NCBI RefSeq assembly: GCF_019453995.1
Contig: NZ_CP075587.1
Coordinates: 1,815,230 to 1,879,229, forward strand
Length of the DNA: 64,000 nt
Reading direction: 5' to 3'
Origin: Candidatus Rhabdochlamydia oedothoracis
GTDB lineage: Bacteria > Chlamydiota > Chlamydiia > Chlamydiales > Rhabdochlamydiaceae
The position numbers were made by a program, and so were the translations under genes. The notes under the pieces were generated by a model. That model was not told the DNA's origin. It was given only the letters and a program-made list of their open reading frames with translations, and searched no databases. This document shows positions 1-7,884 of the stretch, piece by piece. The first letter of the stretch is position 1. Each line of letters opens with the position of its first letter.

Positions 1-2
1 CT

Positions 3-320
3 TCGATTCAACAAATATATGAATCAATAGAAGCGTGGCAACATGGTAATATAGATGAACTGAAACTAATAACTACTAAACTAGTTGGGCCAGCGGCTAA
101 ACAAGTAGCTTTTAAAGAAAGAAACAAAAAATGGCTTTCAGAGCCTACCATTAACGTGATAGAAAGACTGGAAAATATGGAAAAGCCTATTTCTATAGCC
201 GTAGGAGCTGGTCATCTTGTAGGTAAAACAGGATTTATTAAAGCTCTAGAAGCTACAGGAAAATTTCAAATAAAAAAAATTGATATGGCACTTTTAACAA
301 GTGTTTTAGACAGAACTTGA
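3..320 (+). CDS. TraB/GumN family protein, C-terminal part
   Basis: The window opens inside a reading frame of 105 codons that ends in TGA at 318-320. The visible part reads like the C-terminus of the TraB/GumN (PF01963) family: an RN..W motif followed about 30 residues later by VGAGHLVGKTG, the hallmark GxxH motif of these membrane-associated, possibly metalloprotease-like proteins. The natural stop lies about 27 bases before a MITE, so the mobile DNA does not seem to have cut the gene. The start lies before the window. Substrate and role are unknown; family assignment is from motifs only. Confidence 0.75.
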   Translation, partial: SIQQIYESIEAWQHGNIDELKLITTKLVGPAAKQVAFKERNKKWLSEPTINVIERLENMEKPISIAVGAGHLVGKTGFIKALEATGKFQIKKIDMALLTSVLDRT

Positions 321-380
321 GTTGACAGTCAGTACTTTATTGAAAGTAGATTTCTTGCATAACCCCTTATTTTAAAGCTT

Positions 381-1520
381 GGCCCTTTCAACCTTGAAGT
401 GCACAAAAAAGAACATATAAATACTTGAAAAAACATCTATTGTGCACCCGAGCATAGCATGTTTGTAGATAATCTCGTAAACACTTCTAGTGGAGTTTCG
501 AAGTTGAGAGCCTTTCTAGGTCTGTTATTTAGTAAAGTTTCCACCCTTTCTATATCCTTGGAAGTCGTATCTAAAAAGCTTTGTGTTTTAGGAAAATATT
601 GCCTAACTAGTCCGTTTGTATGCTCATTTAAGCCTCTTTCCCAAGAATGGTAGGGCGTTGCAAAGTAGAAGTCTGTCTCTAGCTCGAAACTAACCATTTG
701 GTGATAGGCAAATTCTTTTCCGTTGTCTGCTGTTAATGTGTGTACAAAATCTTTGATAGGTTTAAGTTGTTCAATTAACGCTTGACTTACTTCCTCTGCA
801 GTTTTATGAGAAACTTTGGCGAGCTTAGTTAGCTTGGAAGTTCTTTCTACCATTGATACAATTACGCCTTTATGTCCTGCCCCTATGACTGTATCTAGTT
901 CCCAGTCTCCTAAACGAGTCTTTTTTTCTACAATACAAGGCCGTTGCTTAATATCTATACGACCAGGCATGTTCCCTCTTCCAGAAGCTCCCTTTCTCTG
1001 CTTGTTATATTTTTTCCCTCGATGACGGAGCTCTCTATAAAGCTGTCCTCCCTGTCGTTTATCTTTCCAGATATGATTATAGATGGTCTCATGACTAACA
1101 TGTTCTTTACCATGTCTTTTAAGCCATCCGGATATTTGTATAGGGCTCCATTGCAACTTGATTTTTTCTTCAATACGGGTAACTATTTGAGGAGTCATTT
1201 TTTTATTGGGCTGAGAATTTTTTCTAAGAAATGCTTTTTCTTGAGCTTGCTGATGACGGTATCCTCGTTGCCCTTTATTTCTCTTAAGTTCCCTACTAAT
1301 AGTGCTATGATGAACTTTTAGAATGTTTGCTATTGAGCTAGATGTATCTCCTCTAGCTTTTAAAATATAAATCTGACATCTTTGGTCATAGGTTAGGTGA
1401 TGGTAGCCTTTAGGCAAGGTCTCTCCTTGTGTTTGATTGTTAAAAATCACAATAGAGATTCTTTCATCGCCTGCCTATTCTTTTTTTAATTCTTCTGTGC
1501 ACTTCAAACTTGAAAAGACT
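381..1520 (-). mobile_element. IS30-family insertion sequence, complete copy 1
   Basis: A complete 1140-bp element bounded by about 25-bp imperfect inverted repeats: GGCCCTTTCAACCTTGAAG at the left, and at the right the complement of AGTCTTTTCAAGTTTGAAG. Both run into GTGCACA. It is flanked by a CTT direct repeat that can be verified against an empty MITE-A copy. It holds one transposase gene reading leftward. Three more copies with the same length and protein lie at 44100, 49392 and 60406. Confidence 0.95.
437..1450 (-). CDS. IS30-family transposase (copy 1)
   Basis: A 337-residue DDE transposase. The N-terminal half carries the IS30 helix-turn-helix (residues about 18-60, HHLTYDQRCQIY then ILKVHHSTISREL). 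The catalytic core follows with GDWELDTVIG (first Asp), LTADNGKEF (second Asp) and the NEHTNGLVRQYFPK block holding the Glu. The start is a GTG at 1448-1450; no ATG lies near the conserved N-terminus. The protein is identical in all four complete copies, so it is probably functional and recently moved. Confidence 0.95.
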   Translation of the reverse strand: MIFNNQTQGETLPKGYHHLTYDQRCQIYILKARGDTSSSIANILKVHHSTISRELKRNKGQRGYRHQQAQEKAFLRKNSQPNKKMTPQIVTRIEEKIKLQWSPIQISGWLKRHGKEHVSHETIYNHIWKDKRQGGQLYRELRHRGKKYNKQRKGASGRGNMPGRIDIKQRPCIVEKKTRLGDWELDTVIGAGHKGVIVSMVERTSKLTKLAKVSHKTAEEVSQALIEQLKPIKDFVHTLTADNGKEFAYHQMVSFELETDFYFATPYHSWERGLNEHTNGLVRQYFPKTQSFLDTTSKDIERVETLLNNRPRKALNFETPLEVFTRLSTNMLCSGAQ

Positions 1521-1690
1521 CTTTCATTTATAGATTCCTATCTTAACAAAAGCATTTCCAGCTATATCGCTCAAACAATCATATCTCATGGATTAAAATA
1601 CTTTAAAATTTTAGATTGCTTATTGGTTATGCAAGAGATCTAATATAACGGATAGTTAGGTTCTGTTTCATAAAGGAGATTATAAGAGCC

Positions 1691-1719
1691 TGTTTAAAAT
1701 ATTTTTAGTAAGGTATAAT
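1691..1719 (+). promoter_or_regulatory. Likely transposase promoter inside the IS5 left end
   Basis: TGTTTA (1691-1696) and TATAAT (1714-1719) are spaced by 17 bases, followed by a GGAGG ribosome site (1741-1745) ahead of the ATG at 1751. The -35 overlaps the terminal inverted repeat. The same arrangement is kept in the copies at 31973, 43800 (inverted) and 50679. The -10 is a consensus match; the -35 is weak. Confidence 0.55.
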
Positions 1720-1750
1720 GATAGTTTTCATAAAACCTTTGGAGGTAATT

Positions 1751-2542
1751 ATGACCCGCTCTTATCCAAGCGATATCTCTCGTAAGCAATTTAACAAAAT
1801 CCATCTAATACTTGAGTCTACACGCAAAAAAACACGTCCACAAAGAGTTGATCTATATGATATTTTTTGTGGAATTTTGTACATTTTAAAAAGTGGTTGC
1901 CAGTGGCGTATGTTACCCATAGAATATCCTAAATGGGAATTATGTGATTATTATTTCCCTCTTTGGAATAAAAAAGATAATAAAAATTCTAAGAGTATTC
2001 TTGAAATAGTTTTAAAAAAAATTGGTTGGCGAGGTCAGAAAAAGCAGTGGTCGGAAAGAGAAAACAAGCTTTGTAATTATTGATACTCAAAGTGTTAAAA
2101 ATACTGATACAGCGGAGAAGAAAGGATATGATGCAGGGAAAAAATATCAGGAATAAAAAGACATATAGCAGTCGATACCCAAGGGCTTCCTCATGCGATT
2201 CACATTACCACCGCTAATATCACTGACAGAAATGGATGTATAGAAGCATTTTCACTACATAAAAACCATTTGTTCGGTGTAAAAAATGTTTTAGCAGATG
2301 GAGGATATTCTGGAAAAAAATTTGCAAAGAGTGTGCAGGAGATATTAGGATGTATAGTAGAAATAGCCAAAAGAAATACACTTCATACTTTTACAGTTAT
2401 TCCCAAAAGATGGGTTGTAGAGCGTTCTTTTGCGTGGATAGAAAAATGTCGCCGGCTATGGAAAAATTGCGAAAGAAAACTACATACAAGCCTGAATATG
2501 GTGGTTCTTGCTTTTATTGCTCTACTTTTGAAAAGAGTTTAA
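1751..2542 (+). pseudogene. IS5-family transposase, frameshifted (copy a)
   Basis: The first frame (1751-2083, about 110 residues from MTRSYPSD) is the N-terminal IS5 domain with CGILYILKSGCQWRMLP. The second frame holds the catalytic part: IIDTQSVKNTD (Asp), LADGGYSG (Asp) and VVERSFAWIEKCRR (Glu). The second frame is +1 to the first, which this family may bridge by programmed frameshifting. In addition the A-run near 2140 has six As where most copies have seven, breaking the second frame. The ATG at 1751 is chosen for its GGAGG. Confidence 0.8.
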
Positions 2543-2549
2543 ACAGGCT

Positions 2550-2855
2550 CTAAGAAGGAGGGACTCTACGTACCAGACGCTTGCTAATTACCCTGTCATC
2601 TTTTACAAGTAAAAAATAATGCTTTTCCATAACAAGGCCATTGCCTAAGTCAATCCTCTCTATATATTGATATTCCTCTGCTCCATCTTCGCGTAGGCAA
2701 ACCGCGTAAGGATTTCCTACCTGACACTGTATTTCATGAATAGAAATACCCACTTCAATTTTACAAAAACTTCTATCCGTCATTGCAAAATAAGAAGAAC
2801 AGCATCCTGTTAATAATGCTATATAAGTAATAGCTACTAATTGACTTTTTGCCAT
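2550..2855 (-). CDS. Small lipoprotein, SmpA/BamE-like
   Basis: About 101 residues from the ATG at 2855, which has AAGG six bases upstream; an ATG two codons earlier has no space for a ribosome site. A signal peptide ends in the lipobox LLTGC, so a lipid-anchored envelope protein is likely. The following VGISIHEIQCQVGNP...EEYQY pattern resembles the SmpA/OmlA (BamE) fold, an outer-membrane assembly accessory; this is inference from pattern. Its start overlaps the preceding gene by about 19 bp. Its TAG stop at 2550-2552 shares its last template base with the end of the IS5 copy, so the original C-terminus may have been altered. Confidence 0.6.
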   Translation of the reverse strand: MAKSQLVAITYIALLTGCCSSYFAMTDRSFCKIEVGISIHEIQCQVGNPYAVCLREDGAEEYQYIERIDLGNGLVMEKHYFLLVKDDRVISKRLVRRVPPS

Positions 2856-3280
2856 ACACATCCTTGAATAATAGTACGAAATTGATCTGCTGTTGCATAT
2901 TCTGCTCGCAGTAAATAACTCCGGTTTTCTTGTTTTTCATAAACCTCAAAGCCCTCAAAGCCGATTTCATTGACTCGAAATTCCCAAGCAATGATTTTAT
3001 CATTGATTAAACCCTTACCTTGAATTTTACCTACTGCTTGATTTTCTAAACCGATGATAAATTCTCCGTGTTCCATATTAGAAATACAAAATTGATTACG
3101 CATCATATCGGTAAAACCCTTGATTTGTATTTCTTGTTCGCAAGCAATCTTATTTGAGTTATCTTTATTTTCTATATTCCAACGGGTAAAAAAAGCAAGT
3201 TCTTCTGCCACCATATTTAGTTGAATCGTTCCTTGCCCTAACCAAATACCTGCATTAAAAAGAAATGAATGTTGATTCAT
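2837..3280 (-). CDS. Conserved-looking hypothetical protein
   Basis: 147 residues, soluble, no signal peptide or membrane segment. I do not recognise a domain; the alternation of short strands (GEFIIGLENQAVGKIQGKG) suggests a beta-rich fold. It is translationally coupled to rodA: the last A of the rodA TAA is the first base of this ATG. It also overlaps the lipoprotein start, so rodA, this gene and the lipoprotein form one leftward operon. That context hints at an envelope-related role but does not show one. Confidence 0.7.
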   Translation of the reverse strand: MNQHSFLFNAGIWLGQGTIQLNMVAEELAFFTRWNIENKDNSNKIACEQEIQIKGFTDMMRNQFCISNMEHGEFIIGLENQAVGKIQGKGLINDKIIAWEFRVNEIGFEGFEVYEKQENRSYLLRAEYATADQFRTIIQGCVWQKVN

Positions 3281-4413
3281 TAAAACATAAACCTTCTGCT
3301 ATAAATACTTTGTAAGATTCCTAAAGCTGCCATTGTCGAAATTACCGATGATCCACCGTAAGTAATCAATAGCAAAGGCACTCCGGTAATAGGTAAAAAG
3401 CCACACATCATCCCCATATTAATAATCATATGTATAGCTAAATAAGCTGTAATTCCTGCAGATAGCAAGCGTCCAAAATCATCATTTGCTATTGCAGTTA
3501 CCTGAAATCCAAAATAGATCAATCCAGAAAAAAAGAGCAGCAAGAAAAATACTCCTATTACACCAAATTCTTCAGAAAAAGCAGCAAATACAGAATCTGT
3601 ATGAGCAGCGGGTAGCCACTGTTTGCCAGAAAAATCGCTATTACGCCAACCACTACCAGTCCAAGATCCTAATGCAGTTGCTGTTTGAGAAGCTCTCTGA
3701 TGATAGGTATTTGGATTAAGTCTTTCATATTGATATTCCTTTAAAACCTTAGTTGCATAAGGACGGATCTGCTCATGGGATAAAATATTAAAAAAAACCA
3801 AACTCACACAACCCAAAGCAAATAATGCCAAATAAGACATAACTTTAATCACTTTTTTTCGCACTCCTCCTAAATAAAATAAAATAATTGCAATAGGATA
3901 TAAAACAAGAGCTGTGCCTAAATCGGGTTGTTTTAAAATCAAAAAAAAAGGAACAAGGACAATTAATAAAGCTTGGTAAGGAATACATATATATTGGATA
4001 TGCCTCTTATGATTCTCCAAATATAAACTCAAAGCCATTATCACCACCAATTTTGCTCCTTCAGATGGCTGTACATCAAAAGGAATACCGGGAATTCTAT
4101 ACCATCTTTGCACATTATGTATCTTAGGAATAAAAAAAAGTCCTATCAGTAGGATGAGTATTGCTAAATAAAAAAGCCATACCCATTCCTTAAATTTACG
4201 ATAGTCTAATGCAGCAATTATAAAATAGACAATCCAGCCGATAATAAAAAATCGTATTTGCTTCATGACCCGTATGGTAAATACAGTAGTCTCTTCTTCA
4301 TCAAAATTAGCACCGGTCATAGAAGCAATAACCAGAACGCTAATTACCATTAAAACCAATATAATGGGAATCATTCTAAAATCAAGGCGACTTAAATACC
4401 GATGATCCCACAT
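3280..4413 (-). CDS. rodA: Rod shape-determining protein RodA (SEDS family)
   Basis: A 377-residue polytopic membrane protein with about ten hydrophobic segments. Family signatures are visible: a WYRIPGIPFDVQPSE.AKL block (the QPSE region of FtsW/RodA), KQPDLGTALV, and the C-terminal GVPLLLITYGGSSVISTM. SEDS proteins polymerise lipid II glycan in concert with a class B PBP; chlamydiae use this for septal peptidoglycan. It is the first gene of a leftward operon and diverges from birA (73 bases between starts), the same pairing as in C. trachomatis from memory. Length is normal for RodA. Confidence 0.95.
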   Translation of the reverse strand: MWDHRYLSRLDFRMIPIILVLMVISVLVIASMTGANFDEEETTVFTIRVMKQIRFFIIGWIVYFIIAALDYRKFKEWVWLFYLAILILLIGLFFIPKIHNVQRWYRIPGIPFDVQPSEGAKLVVIMALSLYLENHKRHIQYICIPYQALLIVLVPFFLILKQPDLGTALVLYPIAIILFYLGGVRKKVIKVMSYLALFALGCVSLVFFNILSHEQIRPYATKVLKEYQYERLNPNTYHQRASQTATALGSWTGSGWRNSDFSGKQWLPAAHTDSVFAAFSEEFGVIGVFFLLLFFSGLIYFGFQVTAIANDDFGRLLSAGITAYLAIHMIINMGMMCGFLPITGVPLLLITYGGSSVISTMAALGILQSIYSRRFMF

Positions 4414-4486
4414 AATTAGCTTCTTTAAATATACCTATTGGACACAAATTACGTACTTGATCTAATTTTTGTCTAGGATAACTCCC

Positions 4487-5230
4487 ATGGATCTATCTGT
4501 TAAGCCAAAATTTGACTATATCCATTTTGCAACAATTGATTCTACAAGCAGCTGGACTAAAAAAAATACGGCTCTTTTAAATCAGAATCACATAACTGTC
4601 ATTACCGCTAATCAACAGACGAAAGGGTACGGCAGATTTAAACGCGACTGGATTTCTCCTCCTGGAAATATCTATGCAACCTTATTTTTTACACTTCCTT
4701 TAGATTACTCTTATCTTATAAATCTAGGGCAAATTTTAGCATTAGCTTGCAACCATGTTTTAGAAAGCAAAGAATTCCCTCTACAACTTAAATGGCCAAA
4801 TGACCTCTTGCTCGGGGGAAAAAAAATAGCAGGCATTTTAGTAGAGATCCTTCGTTCTGAAAAGCTGGAAATTGTACTTGGAATGGGCCTTAATGTAAAC
4901 ATGAACAAAGAGCATTTGAAAAATGTAGATCAAAAAGCTACCTCTTTAATGCTCTTTAGTAAAAAAACATGGGGACTAAGTAGTATTTTAAATCCTATTT
5001 TATATACATTTTATAACTATCTCAGACTACTTTCTTCTTCTGGATTTACTCATTTTCAACCCATTTACCAAAAACTGCTCGCTTTTCAAGGTAAAGAGAT
5101 TGTCTGCCAATTAAGGAATCAAAAAATACAAGGAATCTGTCATTCCATAAACCCTGATGGCACGCTGAACTTGCAACTCCCTTCTGGTTCTATGATCTCT
5201 CTTAATGCTGCAGAAATCTCTACTTCTTAA
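4487..5230 (+). CDS. birA: Biotin--protein ligase
   Basis: 247 residues from the ATG at 4487; a TTG at 4469 in frame is possible but would add only six non-conserved residues. Catalytic landmarks: TIDSTSSW, the biotinyl-AMP loop TKGYGRFKRDWISPPGN (a variant of GRGRxxRxW), LKWPNDLLLGGKKIAGILVE, and the C-terminal SH3-like tail (FQGKEIVCQL). There is no N-terminal DNA-binding domain, so it is a monofunctional ligase, not a repressor. It attaches biotin to the acetyl-CoA carboxylase carrier protein. An IS30 remnant begins seven bases after the stop. Confidence 0.92.
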   Translation: MDLSVKPKFDYIHFATIDSTSSWTKKNTALLNQNHITVITANQQTKGYGRFKRDWISPPGNIYATLFFTLPLDYSYLINLGQILALACNHVLESKEFPLQLKWPNDLLLGGKKIAGILVEILRSEKLEIVLGMGLNVNMNKEHLKNVDQKATSLMLFSKKTWGLSSILNPILYTFYNYLRLLSSSGFTHFQPIYQKLLAFQGKEIVCQLRNQKIQGICHSINPDGTLNLQLPSGSMISLNAAEISTS

Positions 5231-5236
5231 ATACCT

Positions 5237-5431
5237 GGCCCTTTCAACCGCGAAGTGCACAAAAAAGAACATACAAATACTTGAAAAAACATCTATTGTG
5301 CACCCGAGCATAGCATGTTTGTAGATAATCTCCTAAACACTTCTAGTGGAGTTTCGAAGTTGAGAGCCTTTCTAGGTCTGTTATTTAGTATAAGTTTCCA
5401 CCCTTTCCATATCCTTGGAAGTAGTATCTAA
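5237..5431 (-). mobile_element. IS30 left-end remnant
   Basis: 195 bases match the left end and the C-terminal coding part of the IS30 family (terminal GGCCCTTTCAACC followed by the anti-sense of the transposase tail). It differs from the complete copies by several substitutions and a two-base insertion (TTTAGTATAAG for TTTAGTAAAG), so it is an older subfamily. It stops at the left end of an IS5 copy. Confidence 0.85.
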
Positions 5432-5667
5432 GATCCTGTTTAAAATCTTTTCAATAAGGCATAATGATAGTTTTCATAAAACCTTTGGAGGTAGTTATGA
5501 CCCGCTCTTGTCCAAGCGATATTTCTCGTAACCAATTTAGCAAAATCCATCTAATACTTGAGTCTACACGCAAAAAAACACATCCACGAATAGTTGATCT
5601 ATATGATATTTTTTGTGGAATTTTGTACATTTTAAAAAGTGGTTGCCAGTGGCGTATGTTACCCATA

Positions 5668-6601
5668 TAGTTATTTAAATCGACATTGATAAAACAGCTT
5701 GATCTAAGGCTTCGGATAAATTAGCTACAGTAGGTAAAAGTTCTCGGATTTTCGTTTTCATATTGGCCCAATATTTTTCGATAGGATTTAAGTCCGGTGA
5801 ATAAGGCGGGAGAAAGAGCATTTCGTATCCACTTTCCTCTATCAATGTTCTAGTTGTCTTTGATTTATGAAAGCTCGCGTTATCGAGAATCAAAACTTGG
5901 CCATGAGTCAAATTTGGAATCAATTCCTGTTTTAGCCATACATTAAATAGATCCGTATTGCAAGTTCCTTCAAAACACATCGGTGCCAGCAATTTCTTCC
6001 CTTGTAGTGCCGAAATTACACTCTGTCTACCAAATCGTTTTCCTGAAATTCCTCCAAATATTTGTTTTCCCCTCGCGCTCCTCGCATATTGCCTATGCAC
6101 ATATTGACTGATTCCGCTCTGATCCAAATAGACCCTTTTTTCAGGAGAAATTGCTTCTATCTTTTTTAGATATTCCGCTCTTGCTTCCGCATTCCTTTCC
6201 TTATAAAACGCAATCTTTTTTTTCTTGTGATCTTGAGTCTTTTCAAAGCGTAAAAGATTGCTTGCAAAGTCAAACCAAAATGCTTTGCAATCTCTGATAA
6301 AAAATGATCGGGGTTTTTTTCTACATAAGCGATTAATCTCTGATCATCAATTTTCTTATAAGTGCTTTTCTTTTTTAGAGGTTCTACGTTTCCTCTTTGT
6401 TTCTTACGCTTTACCCATCGGTAGACAGTTGCAATCCCAACTTGAAATAGCTGGCTGGCCTTCATTTTGTCGTTATTTTCTTCTAGGTATTGAAGCACTC
6501 GTTTTCTTAGATCCATTGAATAAGGTTTAGGCATTTCTCTACCTCCATATATTTTGTTGGAGAAAAATATACAACTTTATCAATAATATTTTAAATAACT
6601 A
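5668..6601 (-). mobile_element. IS630-family element A
   Basis: A 934-bp element with terminal repeats TAGTTATTTAAA / TTTAAATAACTA, inserted at a TA dinucleotide that is duplicated (cccaTA ... TAgaat), as expected for IS630/Tc1-mariner elements. The empty site is visible in the IS5 copies at 1686 and 31973. Only one copy of this IS630 type is in the window. Confidence 0.9.
5675..6534 (-). CDS. IS630-family transposase A, two overlapping frames
   Basis: The first frame (6534-6166, 122 residues) is the N-terminal helix-turn-helix pair (MPKPYSMDLRKRVLQYLEE, then a second HTH with SEIAKHFGLTLQAIFYALKRL). The second frame (about 6220-5675) gives the catalytic domain: VYLDQSG (Asp), VLILDNASFHKS (Asp) and PYSPDLNPIEKYWANMK (Glu). 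The frames are joined by a -1 shift at a run of eight As near 6213-6220, a common arrangement in IS630 elements that use programmed frameshifting. It could equally be a decay frameshift; both halves are otherwise intact. Confidence 0.8.
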
Positions 6602-7116
6602 TAGAATATCCTAAATGGGAATGATGTGATTATTATTTCCCTCTTTGGAATAAAGATGCTCAAATACAGCGGAGAAGAAAGGATATGATGCAGGGAAAAA
6701 AATATCAGGAATAAAAAGACATATAGCAGTCGACACCCAAGGGCTTCCTCATGCGATTCACATTACCACCGCTAATATCACTGACAGAAATGGGTGTATA
6801 GAAGCATTTTCACTACATAAAAACCATTTGTTCGGTGTAAAAAATGTTTTAGCAGATGGAGGATATTCTGGAGAGAAATTTGCAAAGAGCGTGCAGGAGA
6901 TATTAGGATGTATAGTAGAAATAGCCAAAAGAAATACACTTCATACTTTTACAGTTATTCCCAAAAGATGGGTTGTAGAGCGTTCTTTTGCGTGGATAGA
7001 AAAATGTCGCAGGCTATGGAAAAATTGCGAAAAAAAACTACATACAAGCCTGAATATGGTGGTTCTTGCTTTTATTGCTCTACTTTTGAAAAGATTTTAA
7101 ACAGGCTCTAAGACCT

Positions 7117-7884
7117 TTAATAATTTAATAAGGAAAGATCTGGTTTAACCGATAAACCAGAATATACCTTTGCTTGCAAAATTTCTTCAATAGCTTGCAA
7201 TGTTGATCCTATTGCAGAAGGACAAGAAGTACAAGCCCCTTGATAAGCAATAATCACTTGATTATCCAAACTGAGTTCCTTAATCTCAATTCCACCTGCG
7301 TCTAATTCTATGTAAGGGCGAATATCATTTGCAATTACCATTTCTAATATAGCTATTTTTTGCTCATGACTAAGCTCTTTCCATCCAGGGTATTCCTCTT
7401 GATTATGTAAAAGGGAAGTCAAAGGGGTTGGTACATAATTATCTGGAAGAACAATATCTCTACAAGACTGTACTGCATCTGCAATTGCATCAATGACAAA
7501 CTTTAAATAAGAAAAAGCAGATTCAGGAAAAGCAGGAATCTGACTCTTATCGCGTACTTGCTTATCAATTAAATCCGCGTTTAAAAGAGCTGCCTGATCG
7601 TAATTTTTGCGCATTAAAACTTCACAGGCAGCTTCTAGAGCACCAATTAAGCAAGAAGGACCAAACATCTGAAATTTTGCATCAGCAATAACACCATCGC
7701 TCTCATCTACAAGCAAGTAAATTTTAATCCACTGTCCTAGTTGATAATTACCCTGTGTTCCGACAGCTAATCTCATCCCTTTAGATTGTGCTTCTACAAG
7801 AGAAAATGCGCCTACATGCAAAGGCTTTTCAATTTTTTGCGCAAGACGTTTACTATATTGCATCCAGAGATGACTTTCTATCAT
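7117..7884 (-). CDS. NifU-like protein with degenerate scaffold domain
   Basis: 255 residues from the ATG at 7884, whose ATGA overlaps the nifS stop. The N-terminal NifU_N/IscU-like domain (residues about 5-140) has lost most of the three cluster-binding cysteines: only C78 lies near one of the expected places. The C-terminal NifU domain (about 175-250) keeps the CxxC (ACTSCPSA, C218 and C221). It is the last gene of the gpmA-nifS-nifU operon. It may still carry an Fe-S cluster through the C-terminal domain, but classical IscU-type scaffolding is doubtful. The IS5 copy b ends eight bases beyond the stop. Confidence 0.85.
   Translation of the reverse strand: MIESHLWMQYSKRLAQKIEKPLHVGAFSLVEAQSKGMRLAVGTQGNYQLGQWIKIYLLVDESDGVIADAKFQMFGPSCLIGALEAACEVLMRKNYDQAALLNADLIDKQVRDKSQIPAFPESAFSYLKFVIDAIADAVQSCRDIVLPDNYVPTPLTSLLHNQEEYPGWKELSHEQKIAILEMVIANDIRPYIELDAGGIEIKELSLDNQVIIAYQGACTSCPSAIGSTLQAIEEILQAKVYSGLSVKPDLSLLNY

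Larger units (their letters stand above)
348..1641 (+). repeat. MITE-A copy 1, split by an IS30 element
   Basis: A non-coding element of about 153 bp with 17-bp terminal inverted repeats (AGATTTCTTGCATAACC at the left, its near-perfect complement at the right). Its two halves are 348-380 and 1521-1641; between them sits a complete IS30. The same sequence uninterrupted is at 25940-26090 and 59466-59618. The left half ends aaagCTT and the right half restarts CTTtcat, a 3-bp target duplication of the IS30. The MITE itself has no clean target duplication here (AGT versus AAT). Confidence 0.85.
1686..2550 (+). mobile_element. IS5-family (IS427-type) element, copy a
   Basis: An 865-bp element with terminal inverted repeats GAGCCTGTTTAAA, flanked by TAA on both sides (1683-1685 and 2551-2553), a TNA target duplication typical of IS427/IS1031-type IS5 elements. 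It carries a two-frame transposase. A homologous fragment or copy occurs at many other places in the window; this is one of the nearly full-length ones, but it has a one-base deletion (see the pseudogene entry). Its right end abuts the stop codon of the neighbouring lipoprotein gene. Confidence 0.9.
5432..7108 (+). mobile_element. IS5-family (IS427-type) copy b, interrupted
   Basis: Left end GATCCTGTTTAAAAT, right end at 7108, flanked by TAA on both sides (5429-5431, 7109-7111). A complete IS630 sits at 5668-6601 inside it. After the IS630 the IS5 coding sequence resumes with a deletion of roughly 150 bases in the middle of the transposase, so the element is dead. The 3' half (6661-7098) still shows the DDE blocks LADGGYSG and VVERSFAWIEK. 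Confidence 0.88.

Noticed and set aside
459-1321. Open frames of 64, 69 and 125 codons opposite the IS30 transposase, repeated in each copy
   Set aside because: They are antisense shadows of the transposase, lack ribosome sites and occur only because the element is repeated.
2350-2553. 67-codon frame in the IS5 3' end, also seen at 6908 and 32639
   Set aside because: Off-frame translation of the transposase; the true frame holds the DDE motifs.
4469-4486. TTG start giving birA six extra residues
   Set aside because: The extra residues are not family-like and the ATG at 4487 directly precedes the conserved region.
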